Assembly (NCBI RefSeq): GCF_004339805.1
Contig: NZ_SLUI01000018.1
Coordinates: forward strand, 30,964 to 94,963
Direction of reading: 5' to 3'
Origin: Anaerospora hongkongensis
GTDB lineage: Bacteria; Bacillota; Negativicutes; Sporomusales; DSM-15969
Length of the DNA stretch: 64,000 bases
Position 1 is the stretch's first letter; the number at the start of each line of letters is the position of its first letter. Of this stretch, positions 42,842 to 51,404 are shown piece after piece. A program made the position numbers and the translations under genes. The notes beneath the pieces are model-generated. The model did no database searches. It saw only the letters and a program-made list of their open reading frames with translations, and had not been told where the DNA came from.

Positions 42842-44080
42842 GTGAGCATAATAGCCGCATTTGATCCGGAAGTAGCACAGGCCATTGCATTGGAAAAAGG
42901 TCGTCAGCAAAATAAACTCGAACTGATTGCCTCAGAGAATTTTGTCAGCAAAGCCGTTATGGAAGCACAAGGGTCGGTCTTAACCAATAAATACGCGGAA
43001 GGGTATCCTGGCAACCGCTATTATGGCGGCTGCGAATACGTTGATATTGTAGAACGCCTGGCTATTGAACGAGCCAAGACGATCTTTGGGGCCGACCATG
43101 CCAATGTACAGCCTCACTCGGGTGCCCAGGCCAACACTGCCGTATATTTTGCTTTGCTGCAGCCTGGTGATACGATTATGGGCATGAACCTTTCTCATGG
43201 CGGTCATTTAACCCACGGCAGTCCTGTCAATATCTCTGGTAAATACTTCAACATCATTGCGTATGGTGTTGATGAAAAAAATCAGCGTATTGATTATGAT
43301 GAAGTCAGATCAATGGCGCTGGAAAAGCGGCCTAAGATGCTCGTTGCCGGTGCCAGTGCCTATCCAAGGATCATCGACTTTGAAAAAATGGCAGCTATTG
43401 CTCATGAAGCGGGCGCACTGTTTATGGTCGATATGGCTCATATTGCCGGGCTGGTTGCTGCCGGTCTTCATCCGAGTCCCGTTCCTTATGCCGATGTGGT
43501 AACGACCACCACTCATAAAACCCTGCGCGGTCCCCGCGGCGGCCTGATCTTATGCAAGGCTGAATATGCAAAAGCAATTGACAAGGCGATTTTTCCCGGT
43601 ATTCAGGGCGGGCCGCTGATGCATATTATTGCCGCTAAGGCAGTAGCGCTGAAGGAAGCCATGAGTGAAGAATTCAAACTGTATCAGGAGCAGATTATCA
43701 AGAATGCCAAAACACTTGCCGGCAAATTGCTTGGTGAAGAGTTTACGCTTGTCTCTGGCGGTACGGATAATCATCTGCTGCTGATCGATGTACGCGGGCA
43801 GCACCTGACAGGTAAAGAAGCCGAAAAGATATTGGATGAAGTTGGTGTTACCGTCAATAAAAATACCATCCCCTTCGATACGGCCAGTCCTTTTGTTACG
43901 AGCGGCATCCGTATTGGTACGCCGGCCGTCACCTCGCGGGGCATGAAAGAAGCCGAAATGCTCATCATTGGTGAAATCATTTCGATTGTTCTTAAGAATC
44001 CGCATGATGCTGAAGCCAAGGCTAAGGCAATTGCGCTTGTTGAAGAACTAAGTCAGCGGTTTCCTCTATACGCGGACTAG
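42842..44080 (+). CDS. glyA: Serine hydroxymethyltransferase
   Basis: 412 residues, standard. Converts serine and tetrahydrofolate to glycine and methylene-[23 protein letters not shown] near 24, [14 protein letters not shown] near 54, and the PLP lysine in [14 protein letters not shown] near 225-238 are intact. The GTG at 42842 follows GGAGAGAAAAAC. It is followed by upp, as in Bacillus. Confidence 0.96.
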   Translation: MSIIAAFDPEVAQAIALEKGRQQNKLELIASENFVSKAVMEAQGSVLTNKYAEGYPGNRYYGGCEYVDIVERLAIERAKTIFGADHANVQPHSGAQANTAVYFALLQPGDTIMGMNLSHGGHLTHGSPVNISGKYFNIIAYGVDEKNQRIDYDEVRSMALEKRPKMLVAGASAYPRIIDFEKMAAIAHEAGALFMVDMAHIAGLVAAGLHPSPVPYADVVTTTTHKTLRGPRGGLILCKAEYAKAIDKAIFPGIQGGPLMHIIAAKAVALKEAMSEEFKLYQEQIIKNAKTLAGKLLGEEFTLVSGGTDNHLLLIDVRGQHLTGKEAEKILDEVGVTVNKNTIPFDTASPFVTSGIRIGTPAVTSRGMKEAEMLIIGEIISIVLKNPHDAEAKAKAIALVEELSQRFPLYAD

Positions 44081-44125
44081 TACGAGGTACTAGGATACTT
44101 ATTTAAAATATGGGAGTGGAGCAGC

Positions 44126-44752
44126 ATGCAAGTAAAAGTAATTAATCATCCTCTGATCCAACATAAATTAACACTGATTCGCGATAAAAATACCGGACCG
44201 AAAGAATTCCGCGAACTGCTTGAAGAAGTAGCGATGCTGATGGGCTATGAGCTGACTCGTGACCTGCCATTGGAAGAAATTGAAATTGAAACTCCTGTCA
44301 CTAAATGCACCTGCAAGACATTGTCCGGCAAGAAAATCGGTATTGTGCCTATTTTGCGGGCAGGACTTGGCATGGTAAGCGGCTTCCTGCGGCTTATTCC
44401 TGCTGCGAAAGTAGGTCATGTAGGCGTATACCGTGATCCGCAGACCTTAAAACCGGTTGAATATTACTGCAAGCTTCCCACCGATGTGGCAGAACGGGAT
44501 TTTGTCGTAATTGATCCAATGCTTGCTACCGGCGGATCTTCAGTAGCAGCCATTTCGCTGCTGAAACAAAAAGGTGCGAAAAACATTAAGCTCATGTGCC
44601 TGGTAGCTGCACCGGAAGGCATTCATCTCGTTAATGAGCAGCATCCGGATGTTGAGGTATATACTGCTTCGGTTGATGAGCGCCTGAACGACCATGGCTA
44701 TATTGTACCGGGGTTGGGGGATGCGGGCGACCGGATCTTCGGCACCAAGTAA
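44126..44752 (+). CDS. upp: Uracil phosphoribosyltransferase
   Basis: 208 residues. Makes UMP from uracil and [22 protein letters not shown] near 71, the PRPP loop [16 protein letters not shown] near 130, and the uracil-binding C-terminus [16 protein letters not shown] are intact. GGAG precedes the ATG at 44126. The TAA stop (44750-44752) is where repeat copy E begins. Confidence 0.96.
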   Translation: MQVKVINHPLIQHKLTLIRDKNTGPKEFRELLEEVAMLMGYELTRDLPLEEIEIETPVTKCTCKTLSGKKIGIVPILRAGLGMVSGFLRLIPAAKVGHVGVYRDPQTLKPVEYYCKLPTDVAERDFVVIDPMLATGGSSVAAISLLKQKGAKNIKLMCLVAAPEGIHLVNEQHPDVEVYTASVDERLNDHGYIVPGLGDAGDRIFGTK

Positions 44753-44959
44753 GAGGGACGGCCGCCGATAAGGCACCATCTGCGTTGTTGTCGGGGAATC
44801 CGCGATCCTCACCGTACGCCCATGTACGCCTCCGGTCGCGAATCCCCCGACGCCTAGCAGCTGGAACCTTCTCGACGGCCTAAGCTTGTCGGCAAGGGAA
44901 GACGAGAGAACGGGTCCCTTCACCGTCGGATGTGATAAGCTCCCCTGTGGGGGTGCACA
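44752..44959 (+). repeat. Composite stop-codon repeat, copy E (after upp), short form
   Basis: Head AGAGGGACGGCCGCCGATAA, then GCACCATCTGCGTTGT joined directly to the variable hairpin TCGGGGAATCCGCGA/TCGCGAATCCCCCGA (13 of 15 pairs), so the ACCCGTAAAGGGT and GAAGTTCT...AGAACTTC hairpins are missing. The tail CGCCTAGCAGCTGGAACC and end block CTCCCCTGTGGGGGTGCACA are present. Confidence 0.87.
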
Positions 44960-44969
44960 ATAGAATAGT

Positions 44970-45005
44970 AGAAAAGCCTGTCGCTTTGGCGACAGGCTTT
45001 TCTTT
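44970..45005 (+). terminator. Terminator after upp and repeat E
   Basis: AGAAAAGCCTGTCGC pairs perfectly with GCGACAGGCTTTTCT (44989-45003), T-rich tail. Confidence 0.9.
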
Positions 45006-45187
45006 GGATACGGGGGGACGGTTCTCGTGTATCATTGCACAGCAGCTTTATGATAAGCGGGGAGGTCTTGCATCGCCTTGCTTGCAAACGGAGAATGATA
45101 CAGGGGGACGGTTCTTGTGTATCATTTGCACAGCAGATTTATGATGAGCTAGGGAGGGCTTGCATCGCTTTGCTTGCAAGTGAAGAG
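45006..45187. repeat. Tandem pair of 90-bp palindromic repeats (GGGGGACGGTTCT type)
   Basis: Unit 1 (45006-45095) and unit 2 (45096-45187) both read GATACRGGGGGACGGTTCT, then GTGTATCAT, GCACAGCAG, TTATGAT, GGGAGG and CTTGCATCG...TTGCTTGCAA. In unit 2 TGATACA (45096) pairs with TGTATCA to form the palindrome. No ORF is present. Confidence 0.75.
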
Positions 45188-45212
45188 TTACTGGAAGACA
45201 CAATGGCATAAA

Positions 45213-45244
45213 AATAGCCTGCGCCTTGATGGCAACAGGCTATT
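45213..45244 (-). terminator. Terminator of the M20-amidohydrolase-PreA operon
   Basis: AATAGCCTG (45213-45221) pairs with CAGGCTATT (45236-45244); on the minus strand it is followed by TTTTTA. Confidence 0.7.
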
Positions 45245-45246
45245 CT

Positions 45247-46455
45247 TTATTTGAGCAGGAACTTGGCGGCGATGGCTTGGTAGCCTATAGCGGCTCCGAT
45301 TAGCTGGGCAATTTCAATATTCTCATCTACTACATGGGCACCGTCTTCACGACCGGGGCCGAAGCCGATGGTGGGGATGTGATGCACGCCAGCGGAGGTG
45401 CTGCCATTGGTGCAGAAGCTGTATTTGGTGAGGGACGGATCAAGGCCGGTCTGGCGCAGGGCCTGCAGTGCACCAGCTACCAGTGGGTGTGCTTCGTCCA
45501 ATACCCAGGCAGGGAAGAAGCGGCTGCCGCTGAGGACGGCACCGGTATAGCATTCCTGACTGGCAGTTACAATTTCCGCTTCAGCTGAGAAAGAGGGATC
45601 TTCGGCGGCTAGCTCGGCAATTGCCTGCTGGATAGGAGCAAGAACAGCAGCTTCTGATTCACCGACTAATGTGCGGCGGTCAAAGGTAATGCGGCAGCGA
45701 TGCGGTACGACAGAAGCGCCTGGATAAGGGGTGGAGATAATATCGGTCAGTTCCAGAATACCGTCGCCCAAAAAGCTGTCATGAGAAACAGGAAGACTCC
45801 GTATTTTTTCAATTAGCGACATCATCATATAAACCGCGTTTTTACCAATCGAGGGGTTGGAGGAATGAGCCGCTTTGCCTAACGTTGTTACCGCAATTTC
45901 TGCTCGGCCCCGCTGGCCTCTTTTTAAGCTTAAGCCTGATGCTTCGCCAATCACCACACAATCGGGCTTTACTGCTTCAATGACTTTGCCTAAGGCGATG
46001 CCTTCAAAGGTTTCTTCACAAACAGTACCGGAGATAAACACAGAACCGGCTAAGTTGTTTTTTAGCGCAACCAGGGGAGCCAGGCCATAAACCATGGCCC
46101 CGATAGAGCATTTCATGTCAGTGGCACCCCGTCCAAAGAGATGACCTTCCCGCATTTCTCCGGCAAAAGGCGCTACTGACCATTTATCCTGGTCACTTAC
46201 TTCTACCGTATCAATATGTCCGTCGAATAAAATACTGGGACCCGGCAATGCGCCTTTGATTTGCCCGATAACATTGCCAACATCATCAATCCAAACACGG
46301 TCAAAGCCCAGGGCAAGCATAGTAGTTTGCAGCAGCTGGGCAACTTCTTTTTCCTGACCTGTATAGCCGGGCGTCTGAATGAGTTGCTGGCAAAGGTTGA
46401 TAAGAGCTTGTTCATCAACAGCTGCTACAGGTGCTTTTAGGCAGTTATTTGTCAT
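45247..46455 (-). CDS. M20-family zinc hydrolase (YgeY-like)
   Basis: 402 residues. Metal motifs are ILFDGHIDTVEV (His80, Asp82), HLFGRGATDMKCSIG, GTVCEETFEG (general base Glu) and a late His in GPGREDGAHVVDENI. A dimerisation (lid) domain is inserted (about 195-305). The sequence resembles YgeY, an M20 hydrolase found with purine/hydantoin catabolic and selenium-dependent enzymes in E. coli, as well as ArgE/DapE. GGAGG precedes the ATG at 46455. It is third in a minus-strand operon with an amidohydrolase and a PreA-like protein. The exact amide substrate is unknown. Confidence 0.82.
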   Translation of the reverse strand: MTNNCLKAPVAAVDEQALINLCQQLIQTPGYTGQEKEVAQLLQTTMLALGFDRVWIDDVGNVIGQIKGALPGPSILFDGHIDTVEVSDQDKWSVAPFAGEMREGHLFGRGATDMKCSIGAMVYGLAPLVALKNNLAGSVFISGTVCEETFEGIALGKVIEAVKPDCVVIGEASGLSLKRGQRGRAEIAVTTLGKAAHSSNPSIGKNAVYMMMSLIEKIRSLPVSHDSFLGDGILELTDIISTPYPGASVVPHRCRITFDRRTLVGESEAAVLAPIQQAIAELAAEDPSFSAEAEIVTASQECYTGAVLSGSRFFPAWVLDEAHPLVAGALQALRQTGLDPSLTKYSFCTNGSTSAGVHHIPTIGFGPGREDGAHVVDENIEIAQLIGAAIGYQAIAAKFLLK

Positions 46456-46492
46456 TCGATGTGTCCTCCACTTTATGTAGTAATAATCATTG

Positions 46493-48085
46493 TTACTGAC
46501 CTTTACGCAATACCCGTCCGGATAAAACTCCTGTTTCTACACCATTGGCCAGCGCGGCGGTACCGTTAACCCATACATAAGAGAAACCTTCCGGATGCCG
46601 GCAAGAATCGGTATACGTTGCCATATCCTGGACTGTTTCCGCATCAAATAAGACCAGGTCTGCTTTCATGCCCGGACGGATGATACCGCGGTCATAAATG
46701 CCCAATTGAGCGGCAGGCCTTGAGGTCATGCGGGCGATTGCCTGTTCCAGGCTGATGACACCATCTTCCCGTACGTACTTCTGCAGGATACGGGCAGTGG
46801 ACCCATAGGCACGGGGATGGGGCTTGCCACCCAATAATCCGTCTGTGCCTAACATGCCCAGGGAGTGCTGAAGTATAGTAACAACGTCCGCTTCATACAA
46901 GCTGAAATTCACCATTGATACTTGCAGTTCCTCTTCCAATAGTAAATCAAAGATAACATCCTGAGGAGAAAGGTCCTTTTGACAGGCAATATCAAAAATC
47001 GTTTTTCCTTCCCATTGCTTATTGGGGCCGTCATTTACACCGGTAATCAGAATACGGTCCCAGCCGGCGGCAGTATTAATGTTTTCCCAGCCCGGCAGAC
47101 CGGTAACCATTTGTTCAGCCAGCAGGGCACGCATCTGTTTATCCTTTAACCGTTCCAGAAAGCTTTCCGGACCACCGGCGTGAGCATGGGCCGGCACTAA
47201 AATACTGAGCATTGTGCTGCCCGCAGGATAGGGGTACTGGTCAAAACCAACATCAAGTCCGTTGTTTCTGGCTTCATCAAAGAGCGCCAGGATTTCGCCC
47301 GCCGTCCCCCAGTTTTCCTTCCCAATTACTTTCAGGTGGGAAATGTGCGGTTTTACTCCTGTTTTATAGCCAAGATCAAATATTTCCTGAATGGATTCTT
47401 TGATTAATCCCCGTTCATTGCGGACATGGACAACAAACAGACCGCCAGCTGCGGCTGTAGCTTCACCCAGAATGTGAAGCTCATCGTCAGCGGCAAAAAC
47501 GCAGGGAGGATAAATCAGGCCTGTTGATAAGCCAAAGGCTCCTTCCGCAAAAGATTGCCGGGCAAGCTCGGCCATATGGGATAGTTCCTGCGCCGTAGCA
47601 TGCCGTTCTTCCAGGCCAACAGCGACAACGCGCAATGGGCCGTGGCTGAGAAGGGAAGCTACATTAGTCGCTGTACCGATTGTTTCCATGCGGGTCAAAT
47701 AATCGGCAAACGAACGCCAGGTCCATTCGATGGCCGGATCACCTTGCAGACCGGATAAATACTTGCGATACTCGTTAATGTGCTCAGGTACCATAGGCGC
47801 CACGCCCAGGCCATCCTGGCTAATCAGTTCGGTTGTGATGCCTTGTCTGATTTTGGCTGCTGCTGCTGGATGGACAAGTAGGGATAAATCCGAGTGAGAA
47901 TGCATGTCAAAAAAACCAGGTGCTAGGGTAAGTCCTTCGGCCTCGATAACTTCATCATAACTGCCATCGTCACTTAGCCGGCCGATTTCGCTGATTGTAT
48001 CGCCAGTAACGGCGACATCGGCAATATACCAGGGATTTCCTGTTCCGTCTACGACACGAGCGTTGCGGATTAGAAGATTAGCCAT
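46493..48085 (-). CDS. N-acyl-D-amino-acid deacylase-like amidohydrolase
   Basis: 530 residues from the ATG at 48085 (AGGAGGTG 6 bases upstream); a longer frame upstream lies inside the preceding gene. The N-terminal small beta domain (LLIRNARVVDGTG) and GFFDMHSHSD (metal His 62, 64) begin the TIM barrel; FVVHVRNERG, KPHISHLKVIGKENWG and GTDGLLGGKPHPRAYG give further metal and family motifs. The end is a composite beta domain (KADLVLFDAETVQD). The family includes D-aminoacylase, but also other amide and cyclic-amide hydrolases. Given its operon partners a nitrogen-heterocycle or D-amino-acid amide substrate is possible. It starts 8 bases inside the upstream gene. Confidence 0.84.
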   Translation of the reverse strand: MANLLIRNARVVDGTGNPWYIADVAVTGDTISEIGRLSDDGSYDEVIEAEGLTLAPGFFDMHSHSDLSLLVHPAAAAKIRQGITTELISQDGLGVAPMVPEHINEYRKYLSGLQGDPAIEWTWRSFADYLTRMETIGTATNVASLLSHGPLRVVAVGLEERHATAQELSHMAELARQSFAEGAFGLSTGLIYPPCVFAADDELHILGEATAAAGGLFVVHVRNERGLIKESIQEIFDLGYKTGVKPHISHLKVIGKENWGTAGEILALFDEARNNGLDVGFDQYPYPAGSTMLSILVPAHAHAGGPESFLERLKDKQMRALLAEQMVTGLPGWENINTAAGWDRILITGVNDGPNKQWEGKTIFDIACQKDLSPQDVIFDLLLEEELQVSMVNFSLYEADVVTILQHSLGMLGTDGLLGGKPHPRAYGSTARILQKYVREDGVISLEQAIARMTSRPAAQLGIYDRGIIRPGMKADLVLFDAETVQDMATYTDSCRHPEGFSYVWVNGTAALANGVETGVLSGRVLRKGQ

Positions 48086-49190
48086 GATGCACCTCCTGCA
48101 GACCGCTGGCTGGCATGCGTAAGGCATTAAAGCGGCAGCGGCTGACGCATAGGCTGCAGCCAAAGCATCTATTCCTGTCGATGCGCAACTGTCCTGCTCT
48201 AGTAATTGCGCCATATACACAGCTTACTTCACAGGCACCGCACATTTTACATTTTTGCTGCTCAATCTCAGGAACGGCGGAGGTATAATTGGCTTGCCGT
48301 TCTTTCATTTTCCGAATGGTGAGCCCCTTAATGTCTTCGATAGAAGTATAGCCGCGCTCATCAAGGAACTGTGCTAGTTCGCTGACAATTTTGCCGTATA
48401 CGGCGGGCCCTCGTAAAATTCCTTCGGTGCAAACCTGAACGGCCGAAGCTCCGGCCATCAGCATTTCGGCAGCATCACGGCCGTTCGTTACACCGCCAAC
48501 GCCGAAGATGGGAATGTTGACGACGCTGGCTGCATCGTAAATGCACCGTATGGCTAATGGCTTGATGGCAGCGCCGGAAAGCCAGCCGTAACCGCTCTGG
48601 CTGCCCATCAAGGGAAGTCCGCTGTCCAAGTCAATACTCATGCAGGGGCCAAAAGAATTAATCATGACAAGCCCGTCGGCGCCAGCAGCCTCCATGGCCA
48701 GTGCAATTTCCTGAATATTGGGATGAGGACTCATTTTCATAAAAACCGGAACGTCAACAGCTTTTTTGGCTGCATGCAAAGCATTAATGATAGGGGAGAG
48801 ATCATTGCCAATATAATGAGTAGATAATTCAAGGGCAGTGGCATAGGGCTTGACCAGTGGTGCCAGTTCGGCAATCTGCTCGGCTGTATAGCCTAAGCCG
48901 ATAATCAGGGGTAATCCCGTTTCCTGAGCCAGCTTATACTCCGTTTCCAGCCATTGTTCCTTGGATAATTCCGACCAGAGCTCAGTATTTAAAAAACCGC
49001 CTTTAACCTCAGCCATGCAAGGTCTGGGGACATCGGCCGGTTTTACAGATATCGTTTTGGTTACGATTGCTCCTGCTCCACCAGCCGCAGCCGCCTGGCA
49101 CATTGCTCCGTCTTTAGCGGTTGGTCCAGCGGCAGGCATAACCGGATTGGAAAAGGGGATGCCACAAATTGTAGTGCTTACATTTGCCAT
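48078..49190 (-). CDS. PreA-like flavoprotein (dihydroorotate/dihydropyrimidine dehydrogenase fold) with two [4Fe-4S] motifs
   Basis: 370 residues. The FMN barrel (1-300) has FSNPVMPAAGPTAKDG, VPVFMKMSPHPN, INSFGPCMSID, GWLSGAAIKPLAIRCIYDA and FGVGGVTNGRDAAEML. The C-terminus carries two ferredoxin motifs, CKMCGACEVSC and CFGCSLCVSRC. The catalytic SCP loop of PreA and DHOD is replaced by LELSTHYIGND, so the substrate is probably not uracil or dihydroorotate. No PreT partner is adjacent. GGAGA precedes the ATG at 49190. Its 3' end overlaps the amidohydrolase start, so the operon is PreA-like, amidohydrolase, M20. Confidence 0.82.
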   Translation of the reverse strand: MANVSTTICGIPFSNPVMPAAGPTAKDGAMCQAAAAGGAGAIVTKTISVKPADVPRPCMAEVKGGFLNTELWSELSKEQWLETEYKLAQETGLPLIIGLGYTAEQIAELAPLVKPYATALELSTHYIGNDLSPIINALHAAKKAVDVPVFMKMSPHPNIQEIALAMEAAGADGLVMINSFGPCMSIDLDSGLPLMGSQSGYGWLSGAAIKPLAIRCIYDAASVVNIPIFGVGGVTNGRDAAEMLMAGASAVQVCTEGILRGPAVYGKIVSELAQFLDERGYTSIEDIKGLTIRKMKERQANYTSAVPEIEQQKCKMCGACEVSCVYGAITRAGQLRIDRNRCFGCSLCVSRCRFNALRMPASGLQEVHHG

Positions 49191-49223
49191 AATACAATTC
49201 TCCTATTCCTGCTAATAAAATAC

Positions 49224-49255
49224 GCTCTAAAGTGAACAACCGTTCACTTTAGAGC
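49224..49255. terminator. Palindromic hairpin upstream of the PreA-like gene
   Basis: GCTCTAAAGTGAAC (49224-49237) pairs perfectly with GTTCACTTTAGAGC (49242-49255). On the minus strand it is followed by GTATTTTATT, so it may end transcription from the deaminase gene; an operator function is possible. Confidence 0.55.
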
Positions 49256-49333
49256 GCCTTTGCTCAGTACGTTACAGACACCATCAGGTGCAGTACAATA
49301 GTCAAATTATAGCTGATTTGCCGGTACTTGTCT

Positions 49334-49416
49334 AGGGCGTATCTGAAACCTAGCGGGCTGGCCAATGGCACAAAAAGCGCCGTCAGTGGTAGTCAGATAG
49401 TTTTCAGATACGCCCT
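49334..49416. repeat. 83-bp MITE-like inverted repeat
   Basis: AGGGCGTATCTGAAA (49334-49348) and TTTCAGATACGCCCT (49402-49416) are perfect 15-base terminal inverted repeats around a 53-base core. No ORF. It fills most of the gap between the deaminase and PreA-like genes. Confidence 0.65.
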
Positions 49417-49442
49417 GGAAGTGTCGAATGCCCTAACTTGCC

Positions 49443-49931
49443 TTAATCCTGCTGCCAGTAGCCCTCATGGACGGCAATGATTTCTTCTTCCAGCTCCGGG
49501 AATGGGCCGGTGACGATAATGTTTTTTTGCCCTTTACTGAATACATCCCGGCAAGGCAGATTAAATGTCGGGTTTTGCTCGTCATCCCCGGTTAAGGTCA
49601 GTAATTTTTTCTCGCTGATACCGTAGACAACATTGCCCACATTCCCCCAGTAGATGGCACCGGCGCACATCGCACAGGGCTCGGCAGTCGTATACAGCGT
49701 GCATTGCCAGAGAAATGATTTCGTATAACGTCCGGAGGCAGCAGCCATTAACGTGGTTTCCGCATGGCCGGTGCAATTGGACTGCGTAATTTCGATATTT
49801 TCCTGCTCTAACAGGATGGTTCCTTCGGGATCGACTAAAATAGCACCAAATGGTGTATTGCCATGTTCTCGTGCTTTCTGTGATACGGCAATTGCTTGCC
49901 GCAGGTAATAAACGGCAGATTGTTGAGGCAT
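49443..49931 (-). CDS. Guanine deaminase-like zinc deaminase (CDA fold)
   Basis: 163 residues. The zinc site is TGHAETTLM and TTAEPCAMCAGAIYWG, with the proton-shuttling Glu. The sequence CAGAIYWGNVGNVVYGISEK is close to Bacillus GuaD and to nucleoside deaminases rather than tRNA-adenosine deaminase TadA. It should deaminate a purine or related base. GGAG precedes the ATG at 49931. It is divergent from a BMP-type nucleoside transporter and upstream, on the same strand, of the PreA-like operon, which supports nucleobase catabolism. The exact base is not proven. Confidence 0.8.
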   Translation of the reverse strand: MPQQSAVYYLRQAIAVSQKAREHGNTPFGAILVDPEGTILLEQENIEITQSNCTGHAETTLMAAASGRYTKSFLWQCTLYTTAEPCAMCAGAIYWGNVGNVVYGISEKKLLTLTGDDEQNPTFNLPCRDVFSKGQKNIIVTGPFPELEEEIIAVHEGYWQQD

Positions 49932-50111
49932 GCATGGTCTCCTTTCAAGCATGGCTTTTCTAATTTCTTAAAGCATTCTAACAAGCTGCGGATAATTCCT
50001 GCGTATAGTTTACATATAACTACTTTGGCTTATAAAAAAGATCTCCGCCCTCTAGACAAATGTTTAATAATGAAATACAATGAAATTACAAAATTATAAA
50101 ATGAGCAATGG

Positions 50112-50152
50112 CGCTCTGCATTCACATGGTGAAGCAGAGCGTTTCTATCTTA
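50112..50152 (+). other. Hairpin in the transporter leader
   Basis: CGCTCTGC-A-TTCAC pairs with GTGAA-GCAGAGCG (50112-50141), followed by TTTCTATCTTATTT. It may be an attenuator or old terminator. I looked for a purine riboswitch in 49932-50294 and did not find its conserved core. Confidence 0.4.
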
Positions 50153-50153
50153 T

Positions 50154-50246
50154 TTAGAAAGTTACACTTTCTAAATTGCGAAATAAGAACGACATAAGCT
50201 TCTGCCTGCGTCCTAAGACTTGGCACAAGCTAAGTCTTTTCTAATT
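50154..50246. repeat. AGAAAG-type dispersed hairpin repeat, copy 2
   Basis: TTAGAAAGTTACACTTTCTAA hairpin, then GCGAAATAAGAACGACATAA and, after a 40-base insertion, CTTTTCTAAT; the same blocks occur at 16616-16672. The insertion has its own pairing GACTTGGCACAAGCTAAGTC. Confidence 0.6.
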
Positions 50247-50294
50247 TTCCTGGGAAGATGAAATCACAGGCTCTTGTTAAAGGAGAATGGGGAC

Positions 50295-51404
50295 ATGAAT
50301 TTAGAAACGCAAAAATCCTGGCTGCTGCAAGCGTTTGTTCTGATAGCTGCGCTTGTGGGCGCTTTACTGGCTGGCGCTGCTTTCATTTTACTCGCTAACG
50401 CCAATCCGCTGGAAGGCTACGGCGTCATGCTTAGCGGACCTTTCTCCAGCAGTTTTGGGTTCTCGGAAACCCTGGTCCGGACTACTCCGTTGCTCTTAGT
50501 TGGTTTGGGCATTATTATTTCGTTTCGCAGCGGCATTTTAAACATTGGCGGCGAAGGGCAGATTCTCATGGGAGCTGTTACGGCTGCAGCAATCGCTTTG
50601 GCATGTCCCGAGCTTCCTGCTGTTTTGCTATTACCGGTTGTGTTGCTGGGCGGAGCGGCGGCAGGCGGCTTGTGGGGCGGTCTGGCAGGGTGGCTGAAAG
50701 CACGGCTGGCTGTAAATGAGATTTTAAGTACGGTAATGCTCAATCAGATTGCTGCGCAAATGTATTTGTTTTTAATCCGGCTTTTCTTGCTTGATCCCCA
50801 GGAGGTTGCTTTTGGCACAGGGGTACCGCAGACGGCGCTGGTCACAAATGCAATTTGGCTGGAGCGACTCATACCGGGAACCCGCCTGCATACCGGCTTT
50901 GTGCTGGCTGTCATCCTGGCTGTACTGGTATATATCTTCTTGTGGCGGACGACAGTCGGTTTTCGGATGCGTGCCGTAGGAATGGGACCGGATGCTGCCC
51001 GGTATGCCGGCATAAAAGTGGAAAAATACCTCGTTCTGGCAATGACACTGGGTGGTGCTTTTGCCGGTCTGGCGGGTGCAGTGGAAGTAGTGGGTGTTCA
51101 TCACAGAGCTCTTGAGGATATTTCTGCCGGTTACGGTTTCACCGGTATTGTAGCGGCATTGTTTGGCCGCCTGCACCCACTTGGGATTGTGCCTGCTTCC
51201 GTCCTGTTCGGTGCACTGATCTTAGGTGCCGATATGATGCAGCGGGCTGTGAATGTGCCTTCCTCCATCGTGCTCGTTATTCAGGGGCTGGTTATTTTGT
51301 TTGTTGTTTCAGCCGATTTAATTCTTCGCAAACCACAATTGCTGGGGAAATTTTCATTCTTGTCATCCAAAGTGAGTGCCGGGGAGGAGAAATGCCATGG
51401 ATAA
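50295..51404 (+). CDS. BMP-type nucleoside ABC transporter permease 1
   Basis: 369 residues, about 8-10 membrane helices. Family motifs of BPD_transp_2 permeases are FRSGILNIGGEGQILMGA near 83-100 and GVHHRALEDISAGYGFTGI near 272-290, with the cytoplasmic coupling region MRAVGMGPDAARYAGIKVEK near 228. It forms the channel with permease 2 and the ATPase encoded downstream. The ATG at 50295 has AAGGAGA about 9 bases upstream. The 3' end overlaps permease 2 by 8 bases. Substrates are likely nucleosides, by family and neighbours. Confidence 0.9.
   Translation: MNLETQKSWLLQAFVLIAALVGALLAGAAFILLANANPLEGYGVMLSGPFSSSFGFSETLVRTTPLLLVGLGIIISFRSGILNIGGEGQILMGAVTAAAIALACPELPAVLLLPVVLLGGAAAGGLWGGLAGWLKARLAVNEILSTVMLNQIAAQMYLFLIRLFLLDPQEVAFGTGVPQTALVTNAIWLERLIPGTRLHTGFVLAVILAVLVYIFLWRTTVGFRMRAVGMGPDAARYAGIKVEKYLVLAMTLGGAFAGLAGAVEVVGVHHRALEDISAGYGFTGIVAALFGRLHPLGIVPASVLFGALILGADMMQRAVNVPSSIVLVIQGLVILFVVSADLILRKPQLLGKFSFLSSKVSAGEEKCHG

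Noticed and set aside
49932..50294. Possible purine riboswitch ahead of the nucleoside transporter
   Set aside because: I looked for the conserved junction and loop sequences of purine riboswitches and did not find them; only a plain hairpin and a dispersed repeat are present.
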